Below are positions 49,487 through 61,500 of a stretch of DNA of 64,000 nt, piece after piece. The position numbers and the translations under genes were made by a program. Origin of the DNA: Unio delphinus (Eukaryota; Mollusca; Bivalvia; Unionida; Unionidae). The notes under the pieces were generated by a model, which ran no database searches, was not told the origin of the DNA, and saw only the letters and a program-made list of their open reading frames with translations. The first letter of the stretch is position 1; each line of letters begins with the position of its first letter. The stretch lies in contig JAQISU010000097.1 in NCBI GenBank assembly GCA_029339505.1, positions 246,501 through 310,500 of the forward strand. The letters run 5' to 3'.

Positions 49487-50149
49487 ATGAATGTAATTGA
49501 TTATTCAGCTACGAGACGACGGGAACCTATTAGACACCATGCAATGTTACCTAATTCTATTCGCGCGATTATCATCGGACCATCTGGATCCGGCAAGACA
49601 CAATTGCTACTTAATTTGATAACGAGATGGATGGCGTGGGATAAGTTGTATATGATTGCTCCGAGTGTAGATGATCAGCGATGTTATGAAGTGTTAAAGG
49701 ATTTTAACGAAACCGCGCGAGAAATTAACGGCGATGATATTATTGAGTTTATAACCGATATCGAAGAGGCACCTAGCATTGACTCCATCGACGGAAGTAT
49801 TAACAATTTAGTCGTATATGATGATATCATGTTAGATAATCAAAAAAATCCTGCTAGAATATTTTCCCGAGGCAGATATAAAAACACCGACGTGATATAT
49901 ACCACTCAACGTTACACTCAAATACCAAAAGTGATCCGAGATAACTGCAATATGCTGTGTGTATTTAACGGAGTTGATACTCATACTCTTAGAAATATTT
50001 GGCAAACTTGGTGCGGTGGCGATATGGATCATAATCAATTAAAAAATTTCTTTAGCCGCGCTCAGACAATCCCACACGGATTTGTGACGATAAATTTATC
50101 AGACCCTCGGACAAGATATCGTGTCGGACTTGATCAAATATTTAGTTAG
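49487..50149 (+). CDS. P3 packaging ATPase
   Basis: 220 residues, open, with GPSGSGKT, LVVYDDIM and TTQRYTQIPK as in P1. Its last codons adjoin the right TIR, which in P3 begins after the stop. Confidence 0.9.
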   Translation: MNVIDYSATRRREPIRHHAMLPNSIRAIIIGPSGSGKTQLLLNLITRWMAWDKLYMIAPSVDDQRCYEVLKDFNETAREINGDDIIEFITDIEEAPSIDSIDGSINNLVVYDDIMLDNQKNPARIFSRGRYKNTDVIYTTQRYTQIPKVIRDNCNMLCVFNGVDTHTLRNIWQTWCGGDMDHNQLKNFFSRAQTIPHGFVTINLSDPRTRYRVGLDQIFS

Positions 50150-50414
50150 TAAAAAAATTGTTAGCGCATAGCAGCAGAGAGTGTGAACGTCAACTAAATT
50201 GTAAGATTATTTTTTTCATTGTTGAAATTCGAAGAATTTTCACGACGACCGCTTACAACGTTGCCTTGGGACGTTGCAGTGTGTCGCAGCCCATGTGTTT
50301 GTGAAACTAAATTGGCAACTATCATCGTAAGATTTTTTTTTGTTTCGGTTTTGTAACGAAACGCTTACGAAATATTTTGCTTAAAAAGTTGGTCTGTTCA
50401 CCTCCTCTGCTGCT
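50149..50414 (-). repeat. Right TIR of P3
   Basis: Reverse complement of the left TIR, ending ctcctctgctgct. An in-TIR palindrome (gaaattc-gaa-gaatttt) is found in both TIRs. Confidence 0.88.
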
Positions 50415-50420
50415 GTCTAA
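50415..50420. repeat. Right target duplication of P3 (GTCTAA)
   Basis: Five of six bases match 34705-34710. Confidence 0.8.
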
Positions 50421-51500
50421 GACCACTAGCAGGGTAGTCGCTGAATTCTACTGGCCCGGTGTTAATGGCGATGTCACACGGTTCTGTAGGTCGTGCGACG
50501 TATGTCAGAAAACCGTATGTAAGGGAAGGGTCACAAGGGTGCCCTTAGGACAGATGCCATTAATAGATACACCGTTTAAAAGAGTGGCAGTAGATATTGT
50601 AGGACCAATACACTCAGTTACCGAAAGAAAGAATCGGTATATTCTTACTCTGGTTGACTACGCGACCAGATACCCCGAAGCCGTAGCGTTACCAACTATT
50701 GAAACGGAAAGGGTAGCTGAAGCATTAGTTGATATCTTCAGTAGGGTAGGGGTGCCAGAAGAAATCCTCACTGATTGTGTTGCCCAATTCACCTCTGACC
50801 TCATGGATGAAATAAGTAGGCTGTTATCCATCAAACAGCTAAACACTACCCCATACCATCCGATGTGCAATGGACTGGTAGAGAAGTTTAATGGTACACT
50901 GAAAAGCATGCTACGAAAGATGTGCGCGGAACGTCCGCAAGACTGGGACCGTTATTTAAACGCTGTTCTGTTGGCGTACCGTGAAGTACCGCAGGAGAGT
51001 TTAGGGTTTTCACCCTTCTAACTGTTGTACGGTAGAACAGTTCGAGGCCCGATGCGGATACTACGCGAACTATGGACTGGTGATGTCGCGAACGAGGAAA
51101 TAAAAACAACTTACCAGTACGTGTTAGATCTAAGAAATAAACTTAAGAGTACATGCCAGATGGCACGTGACGAATTGATTAAATCGGGGCGCAGATATGC
51201 TAAGTATTATAACCGCAGAGCACGAAATAGGAAATTTCTTGTAGGAGATCAGGTGCTATTGCTTCTTCCAACGAGCTTAAATAAGTTATTAGTCCAGTGG
51301 AAAGGTCCCTATGAAGTTAAAGAGGTAAAAGGTGACATGGACTATAAAATTGACATGGACGGTAATTTAAAGACATTCCATGCTAACATGCTCAAGTTTT
51401 ATATCAAGAGACAGAGCGACAATGTTGAAAAGGGGGTCTTAAATGTCGTTTGTACGGCAGTCGTAGACGATGATGAAGCAGATTCGAATATCGAGAGTTC
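50421..51500 (+). pseudogene. Gypsy integrase, main part, with one stop
   Basis: Begins with the second half of the zinc domain (CRSCDVCQ). The core acids are in VAVDIVGPI, ILTDCVAQF and NGLVEKFNG. A TAA at 51019-51021 interrupts it. The C-terminal region holds the GPY/F module (VQWKGPYEVKEV, near 51300). The integrase lies upstream of the reverse transcriptase. Confidence 0.88.
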
Positions 51501-52380
51501 CCTTGAATGTCCCTTGGGAGTTGCGGGGGAAGGGATAGATAAAGTCGATGTGAGTGCGGAGTTGACGAAAGAGCAGCGTCAACAGATTAATGCGCTCTTG
51601 GCTAAACACTCTTATGTATTCACAGATAGACCAGGTTGTACAACTTTGTTGGACCTCAAAATTAAGCTGAATACTCTGACCCTATTCGAATCAAGGGATA
51701 TCCGGTGCCATACAACGCACGTGAAGCTGTGGACGAAGAGGTGGGTAAAATGTTGGATTTGGGGGTGATTGAACCCTCCAACTCGCCATATTCTTCTCCA
51801 TTAGTGCTAGTCAGGAAAAAGGACGGGACGAACCGATTCTGTATCTATTTTCGGCAGTTGAATAAAATCACTGTGTTCGATGCAGAACCAATGCCAGATA
51901 CGGAGGGTCTATTTGCAAAGTTGTCGGGAAACCGATGGATTTCCAAACTGGATCTGTCCAAGGGATATTGGCAGGTTCCTATTGTCCCAGAGTCCCGAAC
52001 TTTGACAGCATTTGCGACCCAGAAAGGATTGTATCAATTCAAAGTGATGCCATTCGGGTTAGTTGGAGCCAACGCCACCTGTTGTCGTTTGATGCGAAAG
52101 TTGCTTAAAGGTTTAGCAAACGTTGATAGCTTTGTAGACGACATATTCGTGTACACGAATACTTGGAGTGAGCACGTGTCCGTCCTGAGCGAACTCTTCA
52201 ATAGACTCCGCAGAGCGAACCTCACAGTGAGACCCACTAAATGCAGTATTGGTTATACAGATTTAGATTGTTTGGGTCATAGGGTCAGCGGTATGGGTCA
52301 GTTAAAACCTCATCCCAAGCAAGTTGAAGCAATTAGAGACGCACCAAAGCCAACCAACAAAACGCAGGTAAGATCTAGGT
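51501..52380 (+). pseudogene. Gypsy reverse transcriptase
   Basis: The leader LTKEQRQQINALLAKHSYVF is in the frame of the preceding ORF. A frameshift near 51670-51700 moves to the RT frame. The RT contains IEPSNSPYSSPLVLVRKKDG, KLDLSKGYWQVP, and FVDDIFVY as the catalytic YxDD-type box (52131-52150). The frame breaks again near 52370-52385. Confidence 0.9.
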
Positions 52381-52929
52381 CTAGTAGGTTTTTATAGAAA
52401 ATTTATACCGAACTTTGCAGCCATTGCTAGCCCGCTGTCTGATTTGACCAAGAAGGGGCAACCAAACAAAGTTGAATGGGGACCGCCACAAGATAAAGCA
52501 TTTTGTGCTCTGAAAGAGAAACTGGTTAGTGTACCTATATTAAAATTGCCAGATGTCAGCAAGCCTTTTATTCTAAGAACAGATGCTCCTGAAACTGGGT
52601 TGGGGGCAGTTTTACTGCAAGAGCAGGACGACAGTAAGTTACCCGTAGCTTACTCGAGTAGGAAATTGCTACCCAGGGAGAAGAATTATTCCGTCATAGA
52701 AAAGGAATGTTTGGCCGTTGTATGGGGAATTGGGAAGTATCACGTATATCTATTTGGGAGAGATTTCGTTCTCGAGACTGATCACCAACCCCTACTGTAT
52801 TTAAACAAGGCCAAGGTCGCCAACGCTCGGTTGATGTGTTGGGCGCTAAAACTACAACCTTATTGCTTCCGTGTAGAAGCAATAAGGGGAGTTGAAAATA
52901 TAGGCGCAGACTACTTGAGTAGGGCATGA
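52381..52929 (+). pseudogene. Gypsy RNase H
   Basis: Tether and RNase H with acids in LRTDAPETG, YSVIEKECLAVVWG and LETDHQPLLYL. It ends ADYLSRA and a stop at 52927-52929, and is the last pol domain. Open itself, but separated from RT by a frameshift. Confidence 0.85.
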
Positions 52930-53066
52930 TGGGAAATTTGTATGAATTTGCTCAGTATTAAAATCCAGATTGTAGTATATAGCCAGTGTAAATGTTGTAA
53001 GATATCATCAGTAGTTGTTTTTCTTCTATTCTGTGTTAGTTTTAAAAATGTGTACATTTTTATTCT

Positions 53067-53080
53067 TGGGGGGGGGGGGT
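53067..53080 (+). other. Polypurine tract
   Basis: A run of 13 G ending two bases before the 3' LTR, the expected plus-strand primer site. Confidence 0.75.
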
Positions 53081-53082
53081 AT

Positions 53083-54520
53083 TGTCACAGAATTAGGCGA
53101 AAATTTAATTTATTTTCTAATTGAATTAATAACTAATTTCACCATTTTTTTTTGTTTCGTCGTACATGCGTTACTTGGGGTGAATAAGTGGTTTTCTCCA
53201 AGGTAAGCGACGTGTAACGATTTGCATGTGCCTGACTTCGAATTACATGAAGTCCGGAACATTAGATTCACGGGGTGCACGGTAATCTTGCCGTGATTTC
53301 TGCTCACCTATTTGAGGGTATATAAGGCAGAATATTACTGATAAATATTACGGGACCAAAAATATCTTATCACAGGAAAGATAGCTCGTCATTCAATCTC
53401 CAGCCAAAGGGGTGAGTGTTAAATTTATATTTCGTTTTATTGTGAATTTTATTCAGTTTATCATTTCATATAATGATGCCTTTATTACAATGCATATTTT
53501 AAACGTGGAATATTTGGAATTACTAGTCACTATTAGACTTTAAATGCAATAGCGTAATCTAAGGTTTAGATTATTTTTTTGAGACAACTATTATTAGTCT
53601 GGTTTCTTTATTGTAGCTGATAACTTCGATGATAACGTCTTTGAGATCGTAGCTGAAATTGTAGATGATTTGTTGCGGAACATCTCTGATAACATCGTTA
53701 ATAACGTCTTTGAGATCGTAGCTGAAATTGTAGCTGATATTGTAGCGGATTATCTCTGTTTGTCGGATTGTCTGTCCGTCTACATCTGTCGTGACGTGTA
53801 AATATCCGGAAATCTAGAAGTCCGAGTGTCGGAGCTGTCTAGAGTTGTAAACATCCGGGGTGGCATCTAGGGTATTGAGGAACGTTGGTTCTAGTAGATG
53901 CTTTATGCTGTCTGTACGTATAACTGGTGGATCCGTGAAGGGCAAGTGACCGATAAAAGTATTGAGTCAACCCTAGGTTTTCGGAGAAACAGGGCGGCGA
54001 TTCAACAGTTGTGAATCGTATGGTTATACATGGTCGGGACACATGTGTGTGTTGCAATTGTAGTACAATTGAATACAGTGTTGTATTTACATGGTTACTT
54101 CAAATCACAATAGTATTTCAAGGCGTTGCGTGAATCTCAATAAAAGCTAGCAACTTGATTAAATACATGTATATGTTCGTGCTAATTGTCGCAATCCATA
54201 AGTGCGATAGTATAGTTTAATGCTTGTGTTTATTATCGTAATTTATACTTGCGTTAATATAACTTTTGTAAAGGTTCCTTGGGTCTGTGTCTAGTCCAAG
54301 AGATTCCTTTGTATCTGTGTTTTATTTTATATTAATATTTCATTTATTCATGTATTGTGAATGGTTGTGAGTGTAATTGTGGGTTGAACGCGTGAGTTAT
54401 TTTGTTGCTACATCATTATTTTTCAGTAAAAATCTATTTCATAAATTTATATTTTCTTTCACATATTGTGTTTGTGTTGTTCATTTAATCCACCATCCTC
54501 TCGGTAACAATTCTGTTACA
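53083..54520 (+). repeat. 3' LTR of the Gypsy element
   Basis: 1438 bases, TGTCACAG to CTGTTACA, with TATATAAGG at 53319. Similar to the 5' LTR along its length with scattered substitutions and fewer internal repeat copies. Confidence 0.93.
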
Positions 54521-54525
54521 GTATG
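54521..54525. repeat. Right target duplication of the Gypsy element (GTATG)
   Basis: Identical to 30985-30989. Element P2 resumes immediately. Confidence 0.93.
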
Positions 54526-54530
54526 ATCAT

Positions 54531-54950
54531 CTTATTTAAATGATATTTATCTAATATTGTAAATGATGATACAATGGGGAATGATCAGGTATACACCAAA
54601 TATTAAATACTTTGCACGATTAGGTTTTTATGTGCGAAGCAAGGGTAGGGTTCCACTAGAATACACTGATATTTTTTCAAAATTCGAAGATGAAAATCAA
54701 CGAGATTGTCCTCGTAAATATTATATGTACCGTGATAAAAAAAATCATAGATGGTTTATCGAGTTTAGTAGTAATCTGCGACGATGATGATGAATATGAT
54801 GAGTATGAAACAAGAATATACAACTGGGTTGATTATAGAGATTATTATGCGAGTTATCCGTCTGTGCATTACGATATTTCAAATCTAAATTGTCATACCA
54901 ATTCAATGAAAATGCTTGATTATCTCATATCGTCGATTATTGTTGGTTAG
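54531..54950 (+). other. P2-specific insert with two short ORFs
   Basis: About 420 bases between the pVI-like and 370-aa homologues, where P1 has 54 and P3 22 bases. Two plus-strand frames, 54563-54787 (74 aa) and 54690-54950 (86 aa), overlap in different phases and lie opposite to the neighbouring genes. The first is rich in Arg, Tyr and Lys (YFARLGFYVRSKGRVPLEY), the second in Asp, Tyr and Glu (DDDDEYDEYETRIYNW). They could be one frameshifted small gene or two. I do not recognise either. Confidence 0.35.
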
Positions 54951-55983
54951 TCACTATGGTAACCATGATAGGAAAAATCCGTAAGATTTTCCACTAACTC
55001 GTCAAGGAAATCTCGATATGTTTTTATATCCATGATACCGCCTTGAAATAACCGCCTGCAGATATTAGCTGCTTCATTAATTATTTCCGGAGAGTTATTT
55101 CCAGCTCGTTTCCCTCCTATGAGAACTTCTAATCGTGATATATCACTGAGAATATTGCCAGGACAACTAACTAAACCACTACCTGATACCCCGCTCCCAG
55201 AAAAACCATCCCCGGTTGCACCCTGTGTATCCGTTTCCTAACCTAGTAAAGAACTTAAAAAGCCATCATTATTAGATGGTGTATAATATTCTTCTTGTTG
55301 TTTTTTAGGCGTAAAAGATATTTTCTTTGAAGGTTGTTGTCGCGTTCTTTGTAACCGCTGCGGTTTTTTCATTCTTGTTTTTTGTTCTTCATATTGATCA
55401 TATACTTTACCCACCAAAATAAGGTATTCAATGTATGATACATTGTCTGGTTCGATTTGACTTGTTTTAGTTTTGATTTTGTAAATCACATCAGCGTAAT
55501 GTTGTATATTTTTAATATACTTGCATTGTTCTGGTTTCAACATTTTTTTCTGTTTTCATAAGTCGTTACAACAAACGCAGGAATTTCTGCTGGATTGGTT
55601 TTATCAATAGAGGCTAACCCTCCTCGCTAAATCTCGCACGTATACCCTCTACTGTTTTTGGATCAGAAGGAGTTTGTGTTAACAACGCTGATGTTTGTTC
55701 AGTTTTAGTTGCTATTTTTTGAAGTGTGGGAAGAAGAGGAGTCTTTTTTCTCGTCCCCTCCTCGGGGATATCTCCGTATATTGCACGCTCAGTGGCTGAT
55801 ATTACCCCCTTCGTTGCTGTAGTTATGGGCTTTAACAATTGTTCAGACCCTAAAGTAAAACAGTCTGAAGACTTAGTCTAGTTTGTAGTATATTTCTGAG
55901 AGAATCACGGACCGGAAGGAACTTCTTAATAGCAGCCAGTCTCTCACGCGCCAATCGGATTGTTAATGCTTCATTGGTCATTA
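54951..55983 (-). pseudogene. P2 copy of the 370-aa unknown protein
   Basis: Homology is clear at the C-terminal end (near 54990-55170, the CPGNILGD and GGIMDI blocks) and N-terminal end (near 55720-55980, IYGDIPEEGTRK). The middle has diverged (an Arg/Lys/Gln-rich 101-codon frame at 55238-55543). Stops near 55238 and 55614 and frameshifts divide it into at least three frames. Confidence 0.8.
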
Positions 55984-56307
55984 TTGAAACAGTAAAGCAA
56001 TTTTCTAATTAACGACGATGAGATGTCAATCAAAAAACGACAAAAACAAATATTTTACAACTTCCTGATACTAAAATGCGTCATTGATATATATACCAGT
56101 ATAGCATTTCAACCGCTATTGTTTGTTGACTAAAACTTCCTTGTCGGTTGAACGCACACCTGTCCATTGTATTTCCATCGACAGGTATTTATATATGTCG
56201 ATGTAATGTTTGTATTCATACCTGTTCAACAGGCACACATTATAGCCGGGGTAAGTGTAGGGAAAATGCCACCGTGAAGTGCTTTAGTGATTTTCAGTAT
56301 ACTCGGC
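55984..56307. other. P2 spacer, no feature seen
   Basis: Intergenic sequence corresponding to 10502-10654 in P1 but longer and unrelated. Nothing recognised. Confidence 0.5.
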
Positions 56308-56664
56308 CTAGGGAGGATTTTGGTGCTGACTGATCAGCGCTCTAATACTTCTGATTTTCGAATTGACCATCCTTTTAGTTTCATACTCCCGGCCCAGTTG
56401 TCTTCTTACTCGCTCAACGATAGTACATAACGTGACAAACACAGTAATATAATCACAACATACAAGGGAGTCGCGGATAGAATTCTTAATTCGCTTTATA
56501 AGTGCATACTTCTTTGAAAGGACATATTTGTTATTCATGGTAGCGAGTTCGATATCCTGAAAGTCGGACATAATTTGTCGCAGTTTAAACCATCTGACAG
56601 TTGTATTTTTTGAAATTTCAATTTTGATATTTCAGTAAGGATTTCATTGATATTTTCAGGATTC
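56308..56664 (-). pseudogene. P2 copy of the 129-aa unknown protein, one frameshift
   Basis: A start at 56664 and the first ~30 codons match P1. A one-base loss near 56573 shifts the frame. The remaining 87 codons are open (CTIVERVRRQLGREYE matches P1). Confidence 0.82.
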
Positions 56665-57666
56665 ATATAATATAATCGCTACTTATTTCTAATACAAAAA
56701 TAAATAGCAACCTATGATGAGCGGTTATCATTCATTGGGTCCCTTATTAGGCTTTTGTGTCTTTCATAGGTCCCATTGAGAGTATTTTTCTCTGTTGGTT
56801 ATATATCAGAGATTTTTTTCTTATTGAGAGTATATTCTCTCTTTGAACCTCTCTCTGAGATTTTCTATCCCGCTGACCCTATGACCGTTTCTTTTAGCCG
56901 ATAATTCATTCTGAATTATCCTACCGGATTACCCTAATGTGACAGAGTTTATTGTATCCATGATTGCTATTTATTTTGACGTCCATGTCATACCACAAAG
57001 CATATTCCCCGGTAAGATGTCTAATTCGTCAAATAACGGATTAGAAATCTACGAAGGTATGTTTAGGGGATGGGCGTCATATAGAGGACAGCACAAGTCT
57101 ATACAACACAATAATTGAATGGACGGCACAACAATAGATTATAGAATGAATGGACGGCACAACAATAGATTATAGAATGAATTGATAATATATACAATGG
57201 AGACAGCACAACAATAGATTAGAGAATGATAATACAATGGATGACGGGCTATCCTACACCCAAGTGCAAAACCAACCTACAAAATCAACCTGGTTTGAAT
57301 GAAAAACATTCACATCACGTGGTGTTGTGGATTTATTTCGTAACTTGAGCTTCGCTTAAAAGCCCAATTTATATAACAGACGATATAGTATATAAGCTGT
57401 TTACACGAAAGCCAAACACGGAGGTGTGTGATTTTATTCTTTCGTGTACTAAAACTGATTATTGACAACGCTGAAACAACAACAAATACTTGAAAAGCAC
57501 TAAAAAAAGAATACATTTGTTTGTAAACACTACGTATTTGATTCGTTTTCTTACAAAGCGCGAATAATTGATTATGTCTGCTGAGAATCATGCAATTATA
57601 ACCAGCCAATCAAAAATCAGATAACGCGATGTTTTAAAATACCATTGAAATCTGTAACTCTCCTTG
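56665..57666. other. Gene-poor central region of P2
   Basis: Contains traces of the tandem repeat (57115-57240) and a degraded version of the long palindrome (57246-57364, arms no longer pair well). The conserved block of P1/P3 is not recognisable. Confidence 0.6.
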
Positions 57667-58189
57667 CTAGGTTGATATATACCCACACGAGTTATCTCCG
57701 CTGGTTATAACGAATAGTATAAAACACGATTCAGACGTATGTAAATTTTCTATTCGTTCTGCTACTCTTCGTACTGAGGGCATACAAATATCAAAATATT
57801 TTCCGGCTTCATTCATAGATGAAAATATTTTTTCTTCATTAGTTGCTGTATTAAATGATTTTACAGATCTCCTTGTAACTGTTTTACATGTGCCAGTTCT
57901 TCTTCGTTTGGAATTCTCACTTGGTGTAACAGATTGAAGGTTTTTCAAGGAATTATCAGTCTTAAGACCATTTAAGTGATCAAAAACAAAACCATCATTG
58001 ATCAATCCATTATGACATTCGTATGCGAAACGATGATTAAGATATTTCTTCTTCCCAACAGTAAACCTCAAATAAACCATATTATTTACAGTACCAACTG
58101 GCTTCTTCAGTCTACGGTGTCTGATATTACCATCATGAGACGCTTCATAATCACTGATCACTGGATGCTGTCAGAATTCTGGGTCCATT
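57667..58189 (-). pseudogene. P2 NUMOD/HNH endonuclease, broken
   Basis: Start at 58189, with a TGA at codon 6. It is open afterwards from 58161 with the HNH core as FDHLNG and the NUMOD1-like FSSMNEAGKYFDICMPSV. The end is frameshifted. Confidence 0.85.
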
Positions 58190-58202
58190 TATATATAATA
58201 CT

Positions 58203-58547
58203 CTTTGTCTAATTTCTTATTTGGTTGAATCATACTTGAGAATCTTTCAATGTAGTCTTGAAGTGTTCTAATGACCTTGTCACTGACTCGGTCAGGGGTG
58301 CAGTCAGAGTCATTGATGGAGTTTTAAGCTCTCTTGTCATAATAACGCTTCAACTCTCTGTATCTCTTACCACCACAACCGAGACACAACTGTGATATTC
58401 CTCTCACCCCTACCCCACATCGTAAGCAAGGGATCGGGCCAAGGCTTCCGTTACGAACACTTTATATATGATATCACAGAACTCCTTTCTGCATGATTTG
58501 TTACACGGGATTACTGATCCAATCATGAACCATTTGCAATGATTCAT
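58203..58547 (-). pseudogene. P2 small zinc protein, broken
   Basis: The ATG at 58547 and first codons match P1. Several stops and a small rearrangement around 58290-58330 follow. Cys codons of the second knuckle are still visible. Confidence 0.75.
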
Positions 58548-58589
58548 TATATATAAATTCTTTATTTAAATACTTGTTTTAATTATAGC

Positions 58590-61500
58590 ATGAAGGAGTT
58601 CGAGAGATTATCAAAAATTAAACCCTGGAAAAATGCTAAATTCAATCTCGATAGAGTCTCTGATAAGCCAAAGAGACTAATAGGTGATAGAACCATGATA
58701 AGTAAAATTCGTGATTGTTTTAATGAATTTAAGCGTGATGGAGCATCTCATTGTTGGTCAACATTTCGCATTGATGGTCGTGTTGATGCTACCATGAATG
58801 ATGAAAGCGCAGCAGTGATAGTTTCACATCTCGGGCGAAAAAAGTATTTTTTTTAGAGTAAAATTCATTATCCGATCAGACACGGGAGATTGGATTATCA
58901 GGGATACATTTGAACCAATCTTGAAGGATAAAAGAACCGTCGTTGTGAGTCGAGATTCCAAACCAGAAATGCGTTGCGTGGAAATAAATTGACTGATCTA
59001 AGACGCAAAAAAATAAACGAATGGGGACTTACAGTGAAGGAGCACGGGGCAACAATTCATGATATAATCAAATTAGAAACATCATTAAGATTCCCAATAT
59101 CGGTAATGACGATAACAGGAGAAGTATTATACGAATCAAAATATAATTCAAAAGGAACCCCAAGTAAAATTATTGATCATAACGAACACGCGTGGACAAC
59201 TGCGGTAACAATATTCCCACGGGATAGAACAATAAAATATATACCCCCAGAATTCTCCCCAGAGGAGAAACTATTTGATTTCATTTACCAGTTGAGTAAA
59301 AACGATCCTGTGTCAGTGTGGTTACTTCATAGTTTTGAAAACTCCGAGGGCAAATTCGATCAATTTGTAAGACCAAATGGGGAGTTATACCGCACTAAAG
59401 CCCTCCATGACACGATGAAAAAACTAGCTAGTAGGTTTTCAACAGAATACGAAGAACAATTACTAACAAACTGTTTTACAATTCCATCTGTTGAAGCTCA
59501 CTTCACGAAAAAGAGAAATGCGTGGAAACCAACTCGAGCTGAATTTCTCACAGATGTCAGATTAAGCTGTGTTGAGTATGGCCATGGCGGATTATGGTAC
59601 ACAAATTATGACCGAGAAAACATCATTTCAGCTGATATGGCTGCGTGTTATCCCAGGAGTTTTCTCAAGTGCGGAGAAGCCGCTGAGTACTTTAAACGAT
59701 TTGGACATGCTACACATGAGATGACCCGTGTTGCGATTAATGGCCCATTGCCTGATTTTGATTTAACTGGATTCGCTCGTGTGGTATCATTTGAATTGGC
59801 TAAAGGGCTTCATCCGTGCTGTTATGTTTTGATCAGTAGACACATATCTGAAAAACACTGGATGTCAATAGTGCTATTACGGTATATGATTGATACCGGT
59901 ATGCTAATATCGTTGATTGTCGGTGAAGCAATTATATCATATCGGAAACAATCTGAGGTTTGATTACCACAACCCGATCTAGATGAGATAGTTATCGAAC
60001 AACGAAAACAGTTCCCCGATCTCGACGAAGAAGATATCTTAAAATGGTTCAAACAATTATTTGAAAGTGAAAATAGACAAGCAAAGGATCTCGGTAGAAG
60101 AATAATTGGAAAGTTTACTCAGGGTGGCAAATACGACAATACAAGATATTCTTCGCGGTTGATTATAGATAGCGTTGAATACGATTTTATAATCGCGGAT
60201 GTAACGAGTAAAGGTATATACGTCAATCGTAAAGACGCTTTCTTGTCCGATGCAACCAAATTGGGTACAATTGTTACTTACAACGATGGACACAGTCTTC
60301 AGTATACACATTTGAGAGCATCTATGCTGGCTTATGCTTCCATAAATCTATTTTCGATGATAAATAGATTTCCAGACACCGCAGTTAGAGTCGCCACTGA
60401 TTCATTTTGCATAGACATGAAACATAGCAGCACAGTGGCCGAATTCACTAATTCTGACGAGAGTTGGGGATCATGGATAATTAAGCGGAAAATGCTGCAT
60501 GATTATTCCAAATCAGCAGATGTTACGATTGAAGATAAATATTTGAAAAATGAACAGATATCAGAACTATCTAATGCACCGCAGATATCTGATCCAATAT
60601 GTAGATACAAAACAGTTTATTTAAACGGCTGTGGTAGGTCAGGAAAGACGACTCGTGCGATTGAATTATTTCGTGGGAAAAATCCTACAAACATGATTGT
60701 GCTAACACCAACCCACATACTCGCCAGAGACATGAAACAGCGAGGGGTAAATGCTTGTACTTATCACAGTTTCTTTCAATGGAAAGGTGACGAATGGACT
60801 CCTGATCGAATGGGTGAGAAATTTATTCCTCAAGTCATTATTTGGGATGAAATTTGCACAGTGTCGTTAGATGTATTACAAAAGTTTCTTGATTGGTTAT
60901 TGCTATCGAATACAGCAGTAATAATGTGCGGCGATCACGGTCAACCGCGTCCATTCGTCGGTTTATCCCCGCATGATTGGCTGAAGAATTTTGTAGACTA
61001 TTACGAAGAAATTAATACTGATCATAGAGCACTTGATGAACAATTACGAGAGTTCAAAAAACTAATCAGATTACAACCGGATAGAATCCAATGTGAGATA
61101 GCGCGTGAAATAATTTCGGAAACACCATTAAAAGATTTCTGGTAAGCGTGGAGACCAAACGATTTGATAGTGGCAAGTAGGAAGATAGTCAGAGACACAC
61201 TTCAGATGAAGTTATTTGAAACGCACAAAGAAAAATTTCCAACACTTCCAACACCGCTGTGTTATAGATCCAAGGATAAGCGAAGACAAAATATCGAAAC
61301 TGATATTCCTGGGCAGCGTGAAAAGCAGAATTTAGTGTTAAATGATATTGTGTTAGTTGATATCAGCGCCGTCGAAGATGCATTGCGCGCTGATAAATCC
61401 CCGTGGACGCTAGGTTACGCAGCAACAATACACTCCTCACAATTGTTTGGATCATAGATAATCACATCGAGTGGTCAAATTTAGTTTATCTCGCAGTATC

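Larger units (their letters stand above)
34711..50414 (-). mobile_element. P3: Polinton-like element nested in the Gypsy integrase
   Basis: 15.7 kb, same gene order as P1 but inverted. It has ~266-bp TIRs ending GCAGCAGAGGAGGTGAAC and a 6-bp target duplication. Open genes are TM protein, fibre, capsid, pVI-like, both unknown virion-array genes, HNH, integrase, PLA2 and ATPase. Broken are penton, protease, pX-like, small zinc protein, zinc ribbon and polymerase. It is the innermost and so the youngest of the three nested elements. Confidence 0.93.
30990..54520 (+). mobile_element. Ty3/Gypsy LTR retrotransposon with IN before RT (Gmr1-like), split by P3
   Basis: The LTRs start TGTCACAG and end CTGTTACA. 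A primer-binding site, Gag-protease ORF, integrase, reverse transcriptase, RNase H and a G-run polypurine tract lie between them. The pol order Gag-PR-IN-RT-RH is the reverse of standard Gypsy and matches the Gmr1 group described in deuterostomes. P3 lies inside the integrase zinc-binding region. Pol has a stop and at least two frameshifts, and the two LTRs differ, so the element is inactive. Confidence 0.92.

Noticed and set aside
53839..54057. Minus-strand 72-aa ORF, repeated at 31847-32065
   Set aside because: Present twice only because it lies in both LTRs; no homology recognised.
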